NCBI RefSeq assembly: GCF_002285635.2
Contig: NZ_CP023049.2
Span: forward strand, 1 to 64,000
DNA length: 64,000 nt
DNA from: Chryseobacterium piperi
GTDB lineage: Bacteria > Bacteroidota > Bacteroidia > Flavobacteriales > Weeksellaceae
Reading direction: 5' to 3'
In this document: piece after piece, positions 18,012 to 29,920 of the stretch
Layout of the letters: each line of letters starts with the position of its first letter
Position numbering within the stretch: position 1 is the first letter of the stretch
Translations under genes and position numbers: made by a program
Notes under the pieces: generated by a model
The model's input: the letters and a program-made list of their open reading frames with translations, nothing else
What the model was told of the DNA's origin: nothing
The model's database searches: none

Positions 18012-20288
18012 ATGGAAATCTCCGCTATCAAAGAACGTTTAAGTTTATCAGAGGTTCTACAGTATTACAACTTGCAACCCCAAAATAATATGCTTAAATG
18101 TTTTATGCACGATGATAAAACGGCAAGTCTTCAGGTGAATCTGGAAAAGAACTTTTACAAATGCCACAGTTGTGGAAAAACCGGCGATGTTATCCAGTTT
18201 ATAGAAGATTACGAAAAGCTAACGAAACATGAAGCGATAAAGAAAGCACAAAGTTTAATCAGTTCTGAAATGTCAATTATAAAAAATCCTACAAAAGAAA
18301 AAAATAATCATTTGTCCGACACGGACTTTTTAGAAAACACATTTAGTTATTTTAGGAAAGCTTTGTATTGTAGCGTTCCTGCAAAACAATATATTGAGAA
18401 AAGGAATCTTGACAACTCCATTTTAGAGATTGGTTACAACAGCGGTCAGTTCCATCACGGAGAAAGGAAAAGCGAAGAATTAATCAGCAATGCTTTGGAA
18501 GTTGGATTATTACAGGATAAAGGACTTGTCAACAACAGAACAGGAGAAAAAGGCTACAGTATTTTTGCGAATAAGTGTATTGCTTTTCCTTTGAAGAATA
18601 AAGAAAATGAAATCGTAAGCTTTTATTTTAGAGCAATCGTAGAGAACAAAAACGGAAAACATTTTTATCTGAAGAATCGTTCCGGAATTTATCCGGGATA
18701 TCCAAAAGCAGAAACTAAAAAACTGATATTAACAGAAGCAATTATCGATTGTGCGAGCTTGCTTCAGATAAAAGAAATACGGGACAATTACAGTGTAATA
18801 AGTTGCTTTGGAACAAACGGATTGAATGAAGAAATTTTAACAGCCATCAAAGAACTCAAAGAATTAGAGGAAATTATTTTTTGTTTTGATAATGACGATG
18901 CAGGAAAGAAAGCCGTTAAGAAATATGCAGAAGAATTTAAGAGTTACAAAGTATCAACGGTAGAACTTCCGAACAATGATATAAATGAGACATTACAGTT
19001 ACACGATGAAAGTATTTTTAAAGAACTGTTAGAAAAAAGAAAAGATATTTTTCTTTCAACTGAAAAAATAAAAGTTACTGTAGAGAAATCTGCGGAATCT
19101 GCGCCATCAGCGAGAGAACCAAAAGCAGAACCGAAAACAGCAGTAGATTTTTTACAGCAAAAAGAATTATTAACATCCTTAAATCAGCTCATAGAAAAAG
19201 CCGGAATTATCGGCGAAGAAAACAGCAGACTCCTTTTATTTTTAATCACGATCAGTTATTTAAACAGAAGTCCGTTACACGGAATTGTACAGGGAAGTTC
19301 AGGAAGCGGAAAAACGCACATTATCAGCAGAATTGCAGACATGATGCCACAGGAAGATGTGTTGAGATTTACAAGAATTACAGAATCAAGTTTGTATAAT
19401 TGGGGCGAGTTCGATCTGTTCCAAAAGATCATTATCATTGAAGATTTAGACGGTTTAAAGGAAGATGCATTGTATGCGTTGAGAGAATTTATCAGCAACC
19501 AGGTTTTAAGAAGTTCGGTTACTATTAAGGATAAAAAGGGAAATAATAAATCGAGTCATAAGATCGTAAAAGGTCAGTTTAGCAGTTTATCGGCAACAAC
19601 AAAAGGAGAATTGTATGAGGATAATATGAACCGCAGCTTTATTGTAGCAGTCAACGAAAGCGAGGAACAGACAGAGAAAATCATCAGTTATCAGAACCGC
19701 AGAAATGCCGGAGAAATTAATAAAAACGGAGAAGAGAAGGCTGTTGGCTTTATACAAAAAATCATCAGGAATTTAAAACATTATGAGGTTATCAATCCAT
19801 ATGCGACACAAATACAATTGCCTAGTAATGTAAAGAATAAGAGACGATTAAATGAAATGTTTCAAAGTATTATCAAGCAAATTACACTTTTGTATCAATA
19901 TCAGAGAGAAATAAAAAACGATTATTTAATTACTGAGATTGAAGATATCGAGAACGCTGTAGAAATACTATTTGAGAGTATTATTTTAAAGATTGACGAG
20001 CTAGACGGAAGTTTAAGGCAGTTCTTTGAAAAGTTGAAAAAAGCCTTTAAAGAAGATCAGTTCTCAAGGTTTGATGCAATGGAAATTACAGGATTTAAAA
20101 AGACACAATTACAGTTTTATCTGAACGAATTGGTAAGACTAGAATATTTAAAGCAAATCGGTTTTGCGAATAAAGGATTTAAATATAAAATCTCATATAA
20201 CGATAATATACAGAGAGTTAGAAAAGAATTGAAAGAATCTTTTACAAAGCAATTGGAACAATTAAAATTGAACGCTATCGAACGCTAA
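18012..20288 (+). CDS. Primase-helicase-like replication protein (copy 2)
   Basis: Intact 758-residue duplicate of the protein at 10823, with zinc finger, Toprim and P-loop motifs unchanged (Walker A GSSGSGKT). The iteron-like GAACGCTA repeats again overlap its stop (20270-20355). Confidence 0.8.
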   Translation: MEISAIKERLSLSEVLQYYNLQPQNNMLKCFMHDDKTASLQVNLEKNFYKCHSCGKTGDVIQFIEDYEKLTKHEAIKKAQSLISSEMSIIKNPTKEKNNHLSDTDFLENTFSYFRKALYCSVPAKQYIEKRNLDNSILEIGYNSGQFHHGERKSEELISNALEVGLLQDKGLVNNRTGEKGYSIFANKCIAFPLKNKENEIVSFYFRAIVENKNGKHFYLKNRSGIYPGYPKAETKKLILTEAIIDCASLLQIKEIRDNYSVISCFGTNGLNEEILTAIKELKELEEIIFCFDNDDAGKKAVKKYAEEFKSYKVSTVELPNNDINETLQLHDESIFKELLEKRKDIFLSTEKIKVTVEKSAESAPSAREPKAEPKTAVDFLQQKELLTSLNQLIEKAGIIGEENSRLLLFLITISYLNRSPLHGIVQGSSGSGKTHIISRIADMMPQEDVLRFTRITESSLYNWGEFDLFQKIIIIEDLDGLKEDALYALREFISNQVLRSSVTIKDKKGNNKSSHKIVKGQFSSLSATTKGELYEDNMNRSFIVAVNESEEQTEKIISYQNRRNAGEINKNGEEKAVGFIQKIIRNLKHYEVINPYATQIQLPSNVKNKRRLNEMFQSIIKQITLLYQYQREIKNDYLITEIEDIENAVEILFESIILKIDELDGSLRQFFEKLKKAFKEDQFSRFDAMEITGFKKTQLQFYLNELVRLEYLKQIGFANKGFKYKISYNDNIQRVRKELKESFTKQLEQLKLNAIER

Positions 20289-20393
20289 ACGGAAACCAAA
20301 CGAACACTAGAATACTTATAAATACCGATGAATAAAGAGAAATCGATTAGCGTTCGGAAAAACACAAATATTACACAAGTAAATCGGTTATAG

Positions 20394-21176
20394 ATGGAAA
20401 ACTTCAAGAGATATTTAGAACTCAGGAATTATCAGAAAAGGAATGTTATCAAGATTTTATCAATGGTTCAGGAGTATAGAAATTATATAGAAAGAGGAAA
20501 TCTTCCAACAGAATATATTAATTATTTAAAGCAGAGAAAACACAAAACTCAACCTCATAAAAACCTTAATGTAAGTACCATAAACAATCATCTTTTTGCA
20601 CTTAAAATCTATAAAAATTATCAGAAAGAAATCCTGCAGAAAGAAACGAATCTTATCATCTGCAGAAGTTTTAAAACTGATCTTGCAACAATAGAAGTCC
20701 TTAGTCCGGAGGAAGTACAGATCCTATTTGAAAGTACGATAAATACAAGAGATAAAGCTGTTTTAGCAAGCTTATATTATTTAGGATTAAGAATCGGAGA
20801 AGCCGCCGAATTACTATTCGAAGATGTAGATTTAAAAGACGGAAAAGTTCTGGTAAGAAAATCGAAAACAGGATATCAGAGAGAAGTTCCCATACACAGC
20901 AAAGCAACAGAAATTTTTGAAGAATATCTAAAAATAAGAGAGCATAAAGGAGATTGTTTTTTACAAGGGCAAAAAGGAAATTTAACCCCTTCAGGAATAG
21001 AATTTATTATAGAAAAGCTCGCCAAAAAAAGTAAAATAAAAAAGAGAATCTATCCACATTTATTACGACACAGTATTGCTACTCATTTATTAAAAAACGG
21101 AATGGAACTTATAAAGGTCAGCAGATTTTTAGGGCATAGAAGTTTGGAAAGCACACAGATATACACCCATATATAG
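20394..21176 (+). CDS. Tyrosine recombinase (copy 2)
   Basis: Intact 260-residue duplicate of the recombinase at 13205 with all six catalytic residues. Confidence 0.9.
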   Translation: MENFKRYLELRNYQKRNVIKILSMVQEYRNYIERGNLPTEYINYLKQRKHKTQPHKNLNVSTINNHLFALKIYKNYQKEILQKETNLIICRSFKTDLATIEVLSPEEVQILFESTINTRDKAVLASLYYLGLRIGEAAELLFEDVDLKDGKVLVRKSKTGYQREVPIHSKATEIFEEYLKIREHKGDCFLQGQKGNLTPSGIEFIIEKLAKKSKIKKRIYPHLLRHSIATHLLKNGMELIKVSRFLGHRSLESTQIYTHI

Positions 21177-21181
21177 ACAAG

Positions 21182-22060
21182 ATGAAAGAGTTTATCCATT
21201 ATCTGAGGGATCAATATCACTCCACAGAAAAGACGCTTATAGAAAAAGAAAAACAGATTGTATTATGGAAAAAGTTATGTTCCAGGAAACAGAATTTTGA
21301 CAGAATAACGACTCAGGAATTATTAAAAATTATAGAATTACAACAGAAAAAATATCAATTAAATACGATCAACACTCAGATCAGAAGTATAGAACAATAC
21401 TTTGAATATTTACAGTTTACAGGAAAAAGAAAAGATCATCCGCTAAAGAATTTTAGAATAAAAACACCAAAGAAAGCTTTAATTACAGGGTTTTTAAGTG
21501 AAGAGGAATTACGGGATATAGAGAAGAATTTTAAAGAAAGAAAATATAAAAGAGGACAGTTTGATTTATTTGGAAAAAGGAATCAGATTATATTAGGACT
21601 CATAATTTATCAAGGCTTAAATACAGGGAGTTTAAGAGAATTAAAAGTAAGAGATATTGATCTGGAAAAAGGAATGATCAGAGTTCCGGAAGCTACAGAA
21701 AACCGTGTAAAAGAAAGAATTTTACCATTAGAAGCTCCGCAGATTTTAGAACTTTATAAATACATTACAGAAACAAGAACGGAATTATTACAGATATCAA
21801 AAACCGTAAAAGAAACCGAAAAGCTTTTTATTACAAGCGAAAACACAAGATTTAGCAGCATTACAAAACAGATTCGGAAACAAATTAATATTCAGAGTTT
21901 ACAGCAGATCAGAAACAGCAGGATCAATTTATGGCTCAAGCAATATAATTTAAGAGAAGTTCAATACAAAGCAGGATTTAGATATTTAAGAAGCCTGGAA
22001 TATTTTAATCAAACCGAACTCGAAAACCTGAAACAGGAACTTGAAAAATACGTCTCTTAA
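21182..22060 (+). CDS. Degenerate tyrosine-recombinase-like partner (copy 2)
   Basis: Intact 292-residue duplicate of the protein at 13993. Confidence 0.75.
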   Translation: MKEFIHYLRDQYHSTEKTLIEKEKQIVLWKKLCSRKQNFDRITTQELLKIIELQQKKYQLNTINTQIRSIEQYFEYLQFTGKRKDHPLKNFRIKTPKKALITGFLSEEELRDIEKNFKERKYKRGQFDLFGKRNQIILGLIIYQGLNTGSLRELKVRDIDLEKGMIRVPEATENRVKERILPLEAPQILELYKYITETRTELLQISKTVKETEKLFITSENTRFSSITKQIRKQINIQSLQQIRNSRINLWLKQYNLREVQYKAGFRYLRSLEYFNQTELENLKQELEKYVS

Positions 22061-22743
22061 AATGAATAGATTACAGAGTTACAGAATTACAAAATGGATT
22101 ATTTACCCTGTTTGTAATTTTGTAATACTGTAATTAAAAGATTAAATTTAATACGCCACAGCAAATTACATAATCAAAATTATACGCACGGCCAGCGTCA
22201 GACGTTGCCCTCCATTCCGCAAGCTTCATTCCGTGCAAAATCCCTCAGTGCCTATAATTTGGGATTATGTAAAATGCTTTCCTATGCTTCATACAAAGTA
22301 TTCCGCAGCCAACGCTCTGTGGTCTTTGATTGGAATTTTAGCCGACAAAACCACTGGAAAACGAAGTCGGAAAACAACCCGCAGTCGGGAAAAGAATGTG
22401 GATTTGTGGATAAATCCAACGCTAAAGCCCGCACCGATTTTACCCACAAGTCCACATTTACAACACCGCCCAACAATAGAAATCTTAGTCTAAAAATCTT
22501 CTTAAAATTACCATCTGATGCAAGATGTGCTTTTGTACGGACAAGACTATTCCTGCCCAGAAGCTGGGAGTCTTATTTTTTTCAATTGAAAGAAAAATCT
22601 ATACGGAAAAACAATGGAATTTATTTTTTCAACTGAATAAATTTTTATCTTTGGAAGAAGCGACAGAAGAGTGATCAAAAAATAAACAGTCGCGTGAAGA
22701 AAAATGAAGCAGGCAAATCCTAAAAAATGCAGTAGACTACGGA
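22061..22743 (+). other. Non-coding right end with outward promoter (copy 2)
   Basis: Same 683-bp sequence as 14872-15554, including the 25-nt inverted repeats (22070-22094 and 22110-22134) and the outward -7 box TATCTTTG (22646-22653). Confidence 0.6.
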
Positions 22744-22760
22744 ATGTATGATTATGGAGC
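22744..22760 (+). repeat. 17-bp attachment-site repeat 3
   Basis: Identical to the repeat at 8366, between copies 2 and 3. Confidence 0.85.
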
Positions 22761-23655
22761 AAGATTCTATATGCCTGACTTGGGAAGATGGGGCGTGGTG
22801 GATCCGCTGGCGGAGAAAATGACAAGACATAGTCCTTATAACTATGCTTTTAATAATCCTTTGAGATTTATTGACCCTGATGGAAGGCAAGGAACGGATT
22901 GGGTACACAATAGACAAACAAATAGTGTTTATTGGAATGAAAATGCAACAAGCCAAGCAACAGCAGGAGAAAATGAAACTTATTTAGGTAAATCTGGGAC
23001 ATATACAACGGAGAATGGGTCTACAACTGCCTTAAATTCTGATGGTTCATATACCAATAACTCTTTATTGGGAGGAATGGGGATAATGAATAATTTAGAT
23101 CCTTTAATTCAAGCAGGTGATTCCGCATCAGCAATGAGTGTCGCTGCTTTTGGTACTCCTGATAATGGTTCGTATATAAGAGAAACTCCTGCATCCAATT
23201 CAACGGAAGCAGCAATGGGAAATCCATCGGGGCAGTTAGCTGTTGCGGGTCTATATGGATTGCAAGGAGCAGCTGCAGAAATTGGATTTTCTAAGGCATT
23301 AGGAGCAGTAGCAAAAGTTGCAACTACTTCAGATGGGTTCTTATTTGGAAGTATTAATATGAAAGCTCCTTTTGATATTCCTGCTCAAAGATTTGGGCAA
23401 ATGTCTATTGGGAAGAGTGATTTCTGGGGTGTAAGAGTTGGAACTAGTGAATTTGCAAATAGAACAGTAGTGGCAATAAAGCAAGAGTGGAATCCTTTAA
23501 CTCAATATACATCTGGTATAGTTCCTAAAGGAACTCCAATTAAAATAGGAATAGTTGGACCTCAAGGTGGAGGATTTTATACAGGAGGCTCTATCCAGTT
23601 TTTGACAGAATCTAAAAGTGTAGTAAATCAAGCAACTAAAATTATTCCTCGTTAA
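22744..23655 (+). CDS. Orphan RHS C-terminus, copy 3
   Basis: Identical 303 codons to the tip at 15555, intact, with no shell upstream. Confidence 0.7.
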   Translation: MYDYGARFYMPDLGRWGVVDPLAEKMTRHSPYNYAFNNPLRFIDPDGRQGTDWVHNRQTNSVYWNENATSQATAGENETYLGKSGTYTTENGSTTALNSDGSYTNNSLLGGMGIMNNLDPLIQAGDSASAMSVAAFGTPDNGSYIRETPASNSTEAAMGNPSGQLAVAGLYGLQGAAAEIGFSKALGAVAKVATTSDGFLFGSINMKAPFDIPAQRFGQMSIGKSDFWGVRVGTSEFANRTVVAIKQEWNPLTQYTSGIVPKGTPIKIGIVGPQGGGFYTGGSIQFLTESKSVVNQATKIIPR

Positions 23656-23660
23656 AAATT

Positions 23661-24050
23661 ATGAAACTTGAAACCCCAATAAGTTTTAGACTAAAAATAA
23701 ATCTTCCAAATAAAAAAGAAGTTTTATATCACGATCTATACGAAATTTGTCAAGGTTGTCCGGAAGTTGGAAAATTGTCTATTGATGGAAATCTGATAAA
23801 AAGAGAAATATTTGGAGGTCCGTTATTATATGAGAATGGATTTATTTATATTCCTTGTTTTAGAAAAAAATGGTTTAACTCTGGATTTTATTTGGTCAAA
23901 ATAAATACTTCTACATTAGAATTTACTGTAATATCAGATATGTATCAAATAATAGATTTAATAAAAATCGAGAATGATAGTATTTATTTTTATGATAACT
24001 TAGAACAAAGTGAGATTAGAGAAATCTCTTTAAAAAAAATTACTCATTAA
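23661..24050 (+). CDS. Candidate immunity protein (copy 3)
   Basis: Intact duplicate of the 129-residue protein at 9283; the last gene of copy 3 before the one-base losses begin. Confidence 0.6.
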   Translation: MKLETPISFRLKINLPNKKEVLYHDLYEICQGCPEVGKLSIDGNLIKREIFGGPLLYENGFIYIPCFRKKWFNSGFYLVKINTSTLEFTVISDMYQIIDLIKIENDSIYFYDNLEQSEIREISLKKITH

Positions 24051-24060
24051 TATTTCAAAA

Positions 24061-24610
24061 ATGAAAAACTTATTGTTTTTTTTGACTTTAATATTAAGTT
24101 TAATGTTGAATGCACAAGAAATTAAACTTAATGATTTTAAGCTTATTGCTTATGATATTGAAGCCAAAAACGTTTCAATTTTATCATATTCAACATTGGA
24201 TAAAAACGGAAAATTGAATGTCTATTTAAAAAGACACAAGGATACTGTTTTTATTCCTATCAACTTACGAATGAAGAAGTTGAAAAAGTAAATCAATTAT
24301 CTTTTGGAAAATTACAAGATTTTGTAGTACGCAAAAAGCTAGATAAAAGTACGTATTATGCAGGAAATAGAAATTATATTAATTTTAAAGTAAAAATAAT
24401 AATGAAAAACTTTGTTTTATTCCTCCTTTTATGAGCTCTAGCTTCAATGATATTATAGATTTACTTAAGGAAAAAGTATATAAACAAGATGATTCCGCAA
24501 GAATATCAGAATTTGAAATTAATTTTGATCAAATTAAGAATGATATTCAAAAACAAAATGAGATAGATAATTATTTACCAGAAAAATCTCTTCCTCCAAT
24601 TAGAAAATAA
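24061..24610 (+). pseudogene. Exported 183-residue protein, frameshifted as assembled (copy 3)
   Basis: Same gene as at 9683, but one T is missing from a six-T run near 24250 and one A from a six-A run near 24395. The frame stops after 76 codons as assembled (24061-24291). Both changes are in homopolymers, so the gene may really be intact. Confidence 0.7.
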
Positions 24611-24622
24611 AATTACAAACAA

Positions 24623-24648
24623 AAACCCACTGCAATTGTAGTGGGTTT
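24623..24648. terminator. Bidirectional terminator (copy 3)
   Basis: Same 9-bp stem and loop as copy 1; only the downstream T run is one base shorter. Confidence 0.8.
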
Positions 24649-24686
24649 GTATTTTTATAGTGTTCTGTTTGTATAAGGAAACTGAA

Positions 24687-25026
24687 CTAAAGTGCAGCAA
24701 TATTTTAATTTTAAGAGCCTGAATAAACCCATCTACTACAGAAAGCAAATGTTTTTATTTTCAGGATCAAGTTTTTCGATGTCGTTGAAACGGTTGAGCA
24801 TTGCAGGATCTTTAAAAATATTTACTTCTTCTGTCTCTCCCAAAAGATAACCAACTGTAGTTCCTAAAATCTTAGCAATATTTTTAGCCACCCCAATAGA
24901 AGGAATCATCTCATCACGTTCATACTTTCCGATTACAGAGTAAGAAGTATTTAAAATCCCTGCTAAATCCTTTGGGAAAGGTTTTAGCTTCTCTGCATTC
25001 TCTTAATTTTTACCGAACGAATCCAT
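24687..25026 (-). pseudogene. XRE-family repressor, frameshifted as assembled (copy 3)
   Basis: Same gene as at 10312 but 5 bp shorter, all in A/T runs (for example the runs near 24705, 24755, 24972, 24986 and 25010). As assembled no full-length frame remains, and the loss lies early in the helix-turn-helix. Probably an assembly error. Confidence 0.7.
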
Positions 25027-25115
25027 TATTTATATCTTTAAGGTATTAAACCACTGTATTTATTAATAATAAGCAAATATAAATACTTTATAAGGTAAAT
25101 AAAAATCTAATAATT

Positions 25116-25162
25116 TTTGCAAAATAGATTTTATAATATACCTTTGTACTCAATAAGGTATA
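25116..25162 (+). promoter_or_regulatory. Primase promoter and operator (copy 3)
   Basis: TTTG (25116-25119), 19 nt, TACCTTTG (25139-25146) and the palindrome TATACCTT/AAGGTATA (25137-25144, 25155-25162) are unchanged. Confidence 0.65.
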
Positions 25163-25188
25163 TAAAACTTTTCAAAATATTTTTATTT

Positions 25189-27451
25189 ATGGAAATCTCC
25201 GCTATCAAAGAACGTTTAAGTTTATCAGAGGTTCTACAGTATTACAACTTGCAACCCCAAAATAATATGCTTAAATGTTTATGCACGATGATAAAACGGC
25301 AAGTCTTCAGGTGAATCTGGAAAAGAACTTTTACAAATGCCACAGTTGTGGAAAAACCGGCGATGTTATCCAGTTTATAGAAGATTACGAAAAGCTAACG
25401 AAACATGAAGCGATAAAGAAAGCACAAAGTTTAATCAGTTCTGAAATGTCAATTATAAAAAATCCTACAAAAGAAAAAATAATCATTTGTCCGACACGGA
25501 CTTTTTAGAAAACACATTTAGTTATTTTAGGAAAGCTTTGTATTGTAGCGTTCCTGCAAAACAATATATTGAGAAAAGGAATCTTGACAACTCCATTTTA
25601 GAGATTGGTTACAACAGCGGTCAGTTCCATCACGGAGAAAGGAAAAGCGAAGAATTAATCAGCAATGCTTTGGAAGTTGGATTATTACAGGATAAAGGAC
25701 TTGTCAACAACAGAACAGGAGAAAAAGGCTACAGTATTTTGCGAATAAGTGTATTGCTTTTCCTTTGAAGAATAAAGAAAATGAAATCGTAAGCTTTATT
25801 TTAGAGCAATCGTAGAGAACAAAAACGGAAAACATTTTTATCTGAAGAATCGTTCCGGAATTTATCCGGGATATCCAAAAGCAGAAACTAAAAAACTGAT
25901 ATTAACAGAAGCAATTATCGATTGTGCGAGCTTGCTTCAGATAAAAGAAATACGGGACAATTACAGTGTAATAAGTTGCTTTGGAACAAACGGATTGAAT
26001 GAAGAAATTTTAACAGCCATCAAAGAACTCAAAGAATTAGAGGAAATTATTTTTGTTTTGATAATGACGATGCAGGAAAGAAAGCCGTTAAGAAATATGC
26101 AGAAGAATTAAGAGTTACAAAGTATCAACGGTAGAACTTCCGAACAATGATATAAATGAGACATTACAGTTACACGATGAAAGTATTTTAAAGAACTGTT
26201 AGAAAAAAGAAAAGATATTTTCTTTCAACTGAAAAAATAAAAGTTACTGTAGAGAAATCTGCGGAATCTGCGCCATCAGCGAGAGAACCAAAAGCAGAAC
26301 CGAAAACAGCAGTAGATTTTTACAGCAAAAAGAATTATTAACATCCTTAAATCAGCTCATAGAAAAAGCCGGAATTATCGGCGAAGAAAACAGCAGACTC
26401 CTTTTATTTTAATCACGATCAGTTATTTAAACAGAAGTCCGTTACACGGAATTGTACAGGGAAGTTCAGGAAGCGGAAAAACGCACATTATCAGCAGAAT
26501 TGCAGACATGATGCCACAGGAAGATGTGTTGAGATTTACAAGAATTACAGAATCAAGTTTGTATAATTGGGGCGAGTTCGATCTGTTCCAAAAGATCATT
26601 ATCATTGAAGATTTAGACGGTTTAAAGGAAGATGCATTGTATGCGTTGAGAGAATTTATCAGCAACCAGGTTTTAAGAAGTTCGGTTACTATTAAGGATA
26701 AAAAGGGAAATAATAAATCGAGTCATAAGATCGTAAAAGGTCAGTTTAGCAGTTTATCGGCAACAACAAAAGGAGAATTGTATGAGGATAATATGAACCG
26801 CAGCTTTATTGTAGCAGTCAACGAAAGCGAGGAACAGACAGAGAAAATCATCAGTTATCAGAACCGCAGAAATGCCGGAGAAATTAATAAAAACGGAGAA
26901 GAGAAGGCTGTTGGCTTTATACAAAAATCATCAGGAATTTAAAACATTATGAGGTTATCAATCCATATGCGACACAAATACAATTGCCTAGTAATGTAAA
27001 GAATAAGAGACGATTAAATGAAATGTTTCAAAGTATTATCAAGCAAATTACACTTTGTATCAATATCAGAGAGAAATAAAAAACGATTATTTAATTACTG
27101 AGATTGAAGATATCGAGAACGCTGTAGAAATACTATTTGAGAGTATTATTTAAAGATTGACGAGCTAGACGGAAGTTTAAGGCAGTTCTTTGAAAAGTTG
27201 AAAAAAGCCTTTAAAGAAGATCAGTTCTCAAGGTTTGATGCAATGGAAATTACAGGATTTAAAAAGACACAATTACAGTTTTATCTGAACGAATTGGTAA
27301 GACTAGAATATTTAAAGCAAATCGGTTTTGCGAATAAAGGATTTAAATATAAAATCTCATATAACGATAATATACAGAGAGTTAGAAAAGAATTGAAAGA
27401 ATCTTTACAAAGCAATTGGAACAATTAAAATTGAACGCTATCGAACGCTAA
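25189..27451 (+). pseudogene. Primase-helicase, multiply frameshifted as assembled (copy 3)
   Basis: Same gene as at 10823 but 14 bp shorter. Single-base losses (for example at the TTTT near 25279, AAAAAA near 25477, TTTTT near 25738, TTTTTT near 26050, TTTTT near 26408) break it into fragments. The Walker A coding stretch near 26460-26485 is intact. So many one-base run losses with almost no substitutions is not what natural decay looks like. Confidence 0.75.
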
Positions 27452-27556
27452 ACGGAAACCAAACGAACACTAGAATACTTATAAATACCGATGAATAAAG
27501 AGAAATCGATTAGCGTTCGGAAAAACACAAATATTACACAAGTAAATCGGTTATAG

Positions 27557-28337
27557 ATGGAAAACTTCAAGAGATATTTAGAACTCAGGAATTATCAGAA
27601 AAGGAATGTTATCAAGATTTTATCAATGGTTCAGGAGTATAGAAATTATATAGAAAGAGGAAATCTTCCAACAGAATATATTAATTATTTAAAGCAGAGA
27701 AAACACAAAACTCAACCTCATAAAAACCTTAATGTAAGTACCATAAACAATCATCTTTTTGCACTTAAAATCTATAAAAATTATCAGAAAGAAATCCTGC
27801 AGAAAGAAACGAATCTTATCATCTGCAGAAGTTTTAAAACTGATCTTGCAACAATAGAAGTCCTTAGTCCGGAGGAAGTACAGATCCTATTTGAAAGTAC
27901 GATAAATACAAGAGATAAAGCTGTTTTAGCAAGCTTATATTATTTAGGATTAAGAATCGGAGAAGCCGCCGAATTACTATTCGAAGATGTAGATTTAAAA
28001 GACGGAAAAGTTCTGGTAAGAAAATCGAAAACAGGATATCAGAGAGAAGTTCCCATACACAGCAAAGCAACAGAAATTTTTGAAGAATATCTAAAAATAA
28101 GAGAGCATAAAGGAGATTGTTTTTTACAAGGGCAAAAAGGAAATTTAACCCCTTCAGGAATAGAATTTATTATAGAAAAGCTCGCCAAAAAAAGTAAAAT
28201 AAAAAGAGAATCTATCCACATTTATTACGACACAGTATTGCTACTCATTTATTAAAAAACGGAATGGAACTTATAAAGGTCAGCAGATTTTAGGGCATAG
28301 AAGTTTGGAAAGCACACAGATATACACCCATATATAG
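27557..28337 (+). pseudogene. Tyrosine recombinase, frameshifted near its end as assembled (copy 3)
   Basis: Same gene as at 13205 through codon 216; then one A is missing from a six-A run near 28201 and one T near 28291. As assembled the frame ends at 28255 and lacks the HxxR, GH and tyrosine motifs. Correction of the two runs would restore the complete enzyme. Confidence 0.75.
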
Positions 28338-28342
28338 ACAAG

Positions 28343-29221
28343 ATGAAAGAGTTTATCCATTATCTGAGGGATCAATATCACTCCACAGAAAAGACGCTTA
28401 TAGAAAAAGAAAAACAGATTGTATTATGGAAAAAGTTATGTTCCAGGAAACAGAATTTTGACAGAATAACGACTCAGGAATTATTAAAAATTATAGAATT
28501 ACAACAGAAAAAATATCAATTAAATACGATCAACACTCAGATCAGAAGTATAGAACAATACTTTGAATATTTACAGTTTACAGGAAAAAGAAAAGATCAT
28601 CCGCTAAAGAATTTTAGAATAAAAACACCAAAGAAAGCTTTAATTACAGGGTTTTTAAGTGAAGAGGAATTACGGGATATAGAGAAGAATTTTAAAGAAA
28701 GAAAATATAAAAGAGGACAGTTTGATTTATTTGGAAAAAGGAATCAGATTATATTAGGACTCATAATTTATCAAGGCTTAAATACAGGGAGTTTAAGAGA
28801 ATTAAAAGTAAGAGATATTGATCTGGAAAAAGGAATGATCAGAGTTCCGGAAGCTACAGAAAACCGTGTAAAAGAAAGAATTTTACCATTAGAAGCTCCG
28901 CAGATTTTAGAACTTTATAAATACATTACAGAAACAAGAACGGAATTATTACAGATATCAAAAACCGTAAAAGAAACCGAAAAGCTTTTTATTACAAGCG
29001 AAAACACAAGATTTAGCAGCATTACAAAACAGATTCGGAAACAAATTAATATTCAGAGTTTACAGCAGATCAGAAACAGCAGGATCAATTTATGGCTCAA
29101 GCAATATAATTTAAGAGAAGTTCAATACAAAGCAGGATTTAGATATTTAAGAAGCCTGGAATATTTTAATCAAACCGAACTCGAAAACCTGAAACAGGAA
29201 CTTGAAAAATACGTCTCTTAA
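28343..29221 (+). CDS. Degenerate tyrosine-recombinase-like partner (copy 3)
   Basis: Intact 292-residue duplicate of the protein at 13993. Confidence 0.75.
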   Translation: MKEFIHYLRDQYHSTEKTLIEKEKQIVLWKKLCSRKQNFDRITTQELLKIIELQQKKYQLNTINTQIRSIEQYFEYLQFTGKRKDHPLKNFRIKTPKKALITGFLSEEELRDIEKNFKERKYKRGQFDLFGKRNQIILGLIIYQGLNTGSLRELKVRDIDLEKGMIRVPEATENRVKERILPLEAPQILELYKYITETRTELLQISKTVKETEKLFITSENTRFSSITKQIRKQINIQSLQQIRNSRINLWLKQYNLREVQYKAGFRYLRSLEYFNQTELENLKQELEKYVS

Positions 29222-29903
29222 AATGAATAGATTACAGAGTTACAGAATTACAAAATGGATTATTTACCCTGTTTGTAATTTTGTAATACTGTAATTAAAA
29301 GATTAAATTTAATACGCCACAGCAAATTACATAATCAAAATTATACGCACGGCCAGCGTCAGACGTTGCCCTCCATTCCGCAAGCTTCATTCCGTGCAAA
29401 ATCCCTCAGTGCCTATAATTTGGGATTATGTAAAATGCTTTCCTATGCTTCATACAAAGTATTCCGCAGCCAACGCTCTGTGGTCTTTGATTGGAATTTT
29501 AGCCGACAAAACCACTGGAAAACGAAGTCGGAAAACAACCCGCAGTCGGGAAAAGAATGTGGATTTGTGGATAAATCCAACGCTAAAGCCCGCACCGATT
29601 TTACCCACAAGTCCACATTTACAACACCGCCCAACAATAGAAATCTTAGTCTAAAAATCTTCTTAAAATTACCATCTGATGCAAGATGTGCTTTTGTACG
29701 GACAAGACTATTCCTGCCCAGAAGCTGGGAGTCTTATTTTTTCAATTGAAAGAAAAATCTATACGGAAAAACAATGGAATTTATTTTTTCAACTGAATAA
29801 ATTTTTATCTTTGGAAGAAGCGACAGAAGAGTGATCAAAAAATAAACAGTCGCGTGAAGAAAAATGAAGCAGGCAAATCCTAAAAAATGCAGTAGACTAC
29901 GGA
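29222..29903 (+). other. Non-coding right end with outward promoter (copy 3)
   Basis: Same as 14872-15554 except one T missing from a seven-T run near 29740. Hairpins and the outward TATCTTTG box (29806-29813) are kept. Confidence 0.6.
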
Positions 29904-29920
29904 ATGTATGATTATGGAGC
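29904..29920 (+). repeat. 17-bp attachment-site repeat 4
   Basis: Identical to the repeat at 8366, between copies 3 and 4. Confidence 0.85.

Larger units (their letters stand above)
15555..22743 (+). mobile_element. rhs-tip integrative element, copy 2
   Basis: Same 7189-bp length and gene order as copy 1; no difference was noticed. All genes are intact. Its left end abuts the right end of copy 1, so its tip is not attached to an RHS shell. Confidence 0.85.
22744..29903 (+). mobile_element. rhs-tip integrative element, copy 3 (many one-base losses)
   Basis: The copy is 7160 bp long, 29 bp shorter than copies 1 and 2. The first 1.5 kb is identical. From about 24248 to 28291, and again near 29740, A or T runs of three or more are often one base shorter, which breaks four or five genes at once. 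This looks like a base-calling artefact, not decay. The second recombinase gene (28343-29221) is untouched. Confidence 0.85.

Noticed and set aside
24061-28337. Copy 3 as a naturally decayed element
   Set aside because: The changes are almost only one-base losses in A/T runs, without substitutions, which points to sequencing errors.
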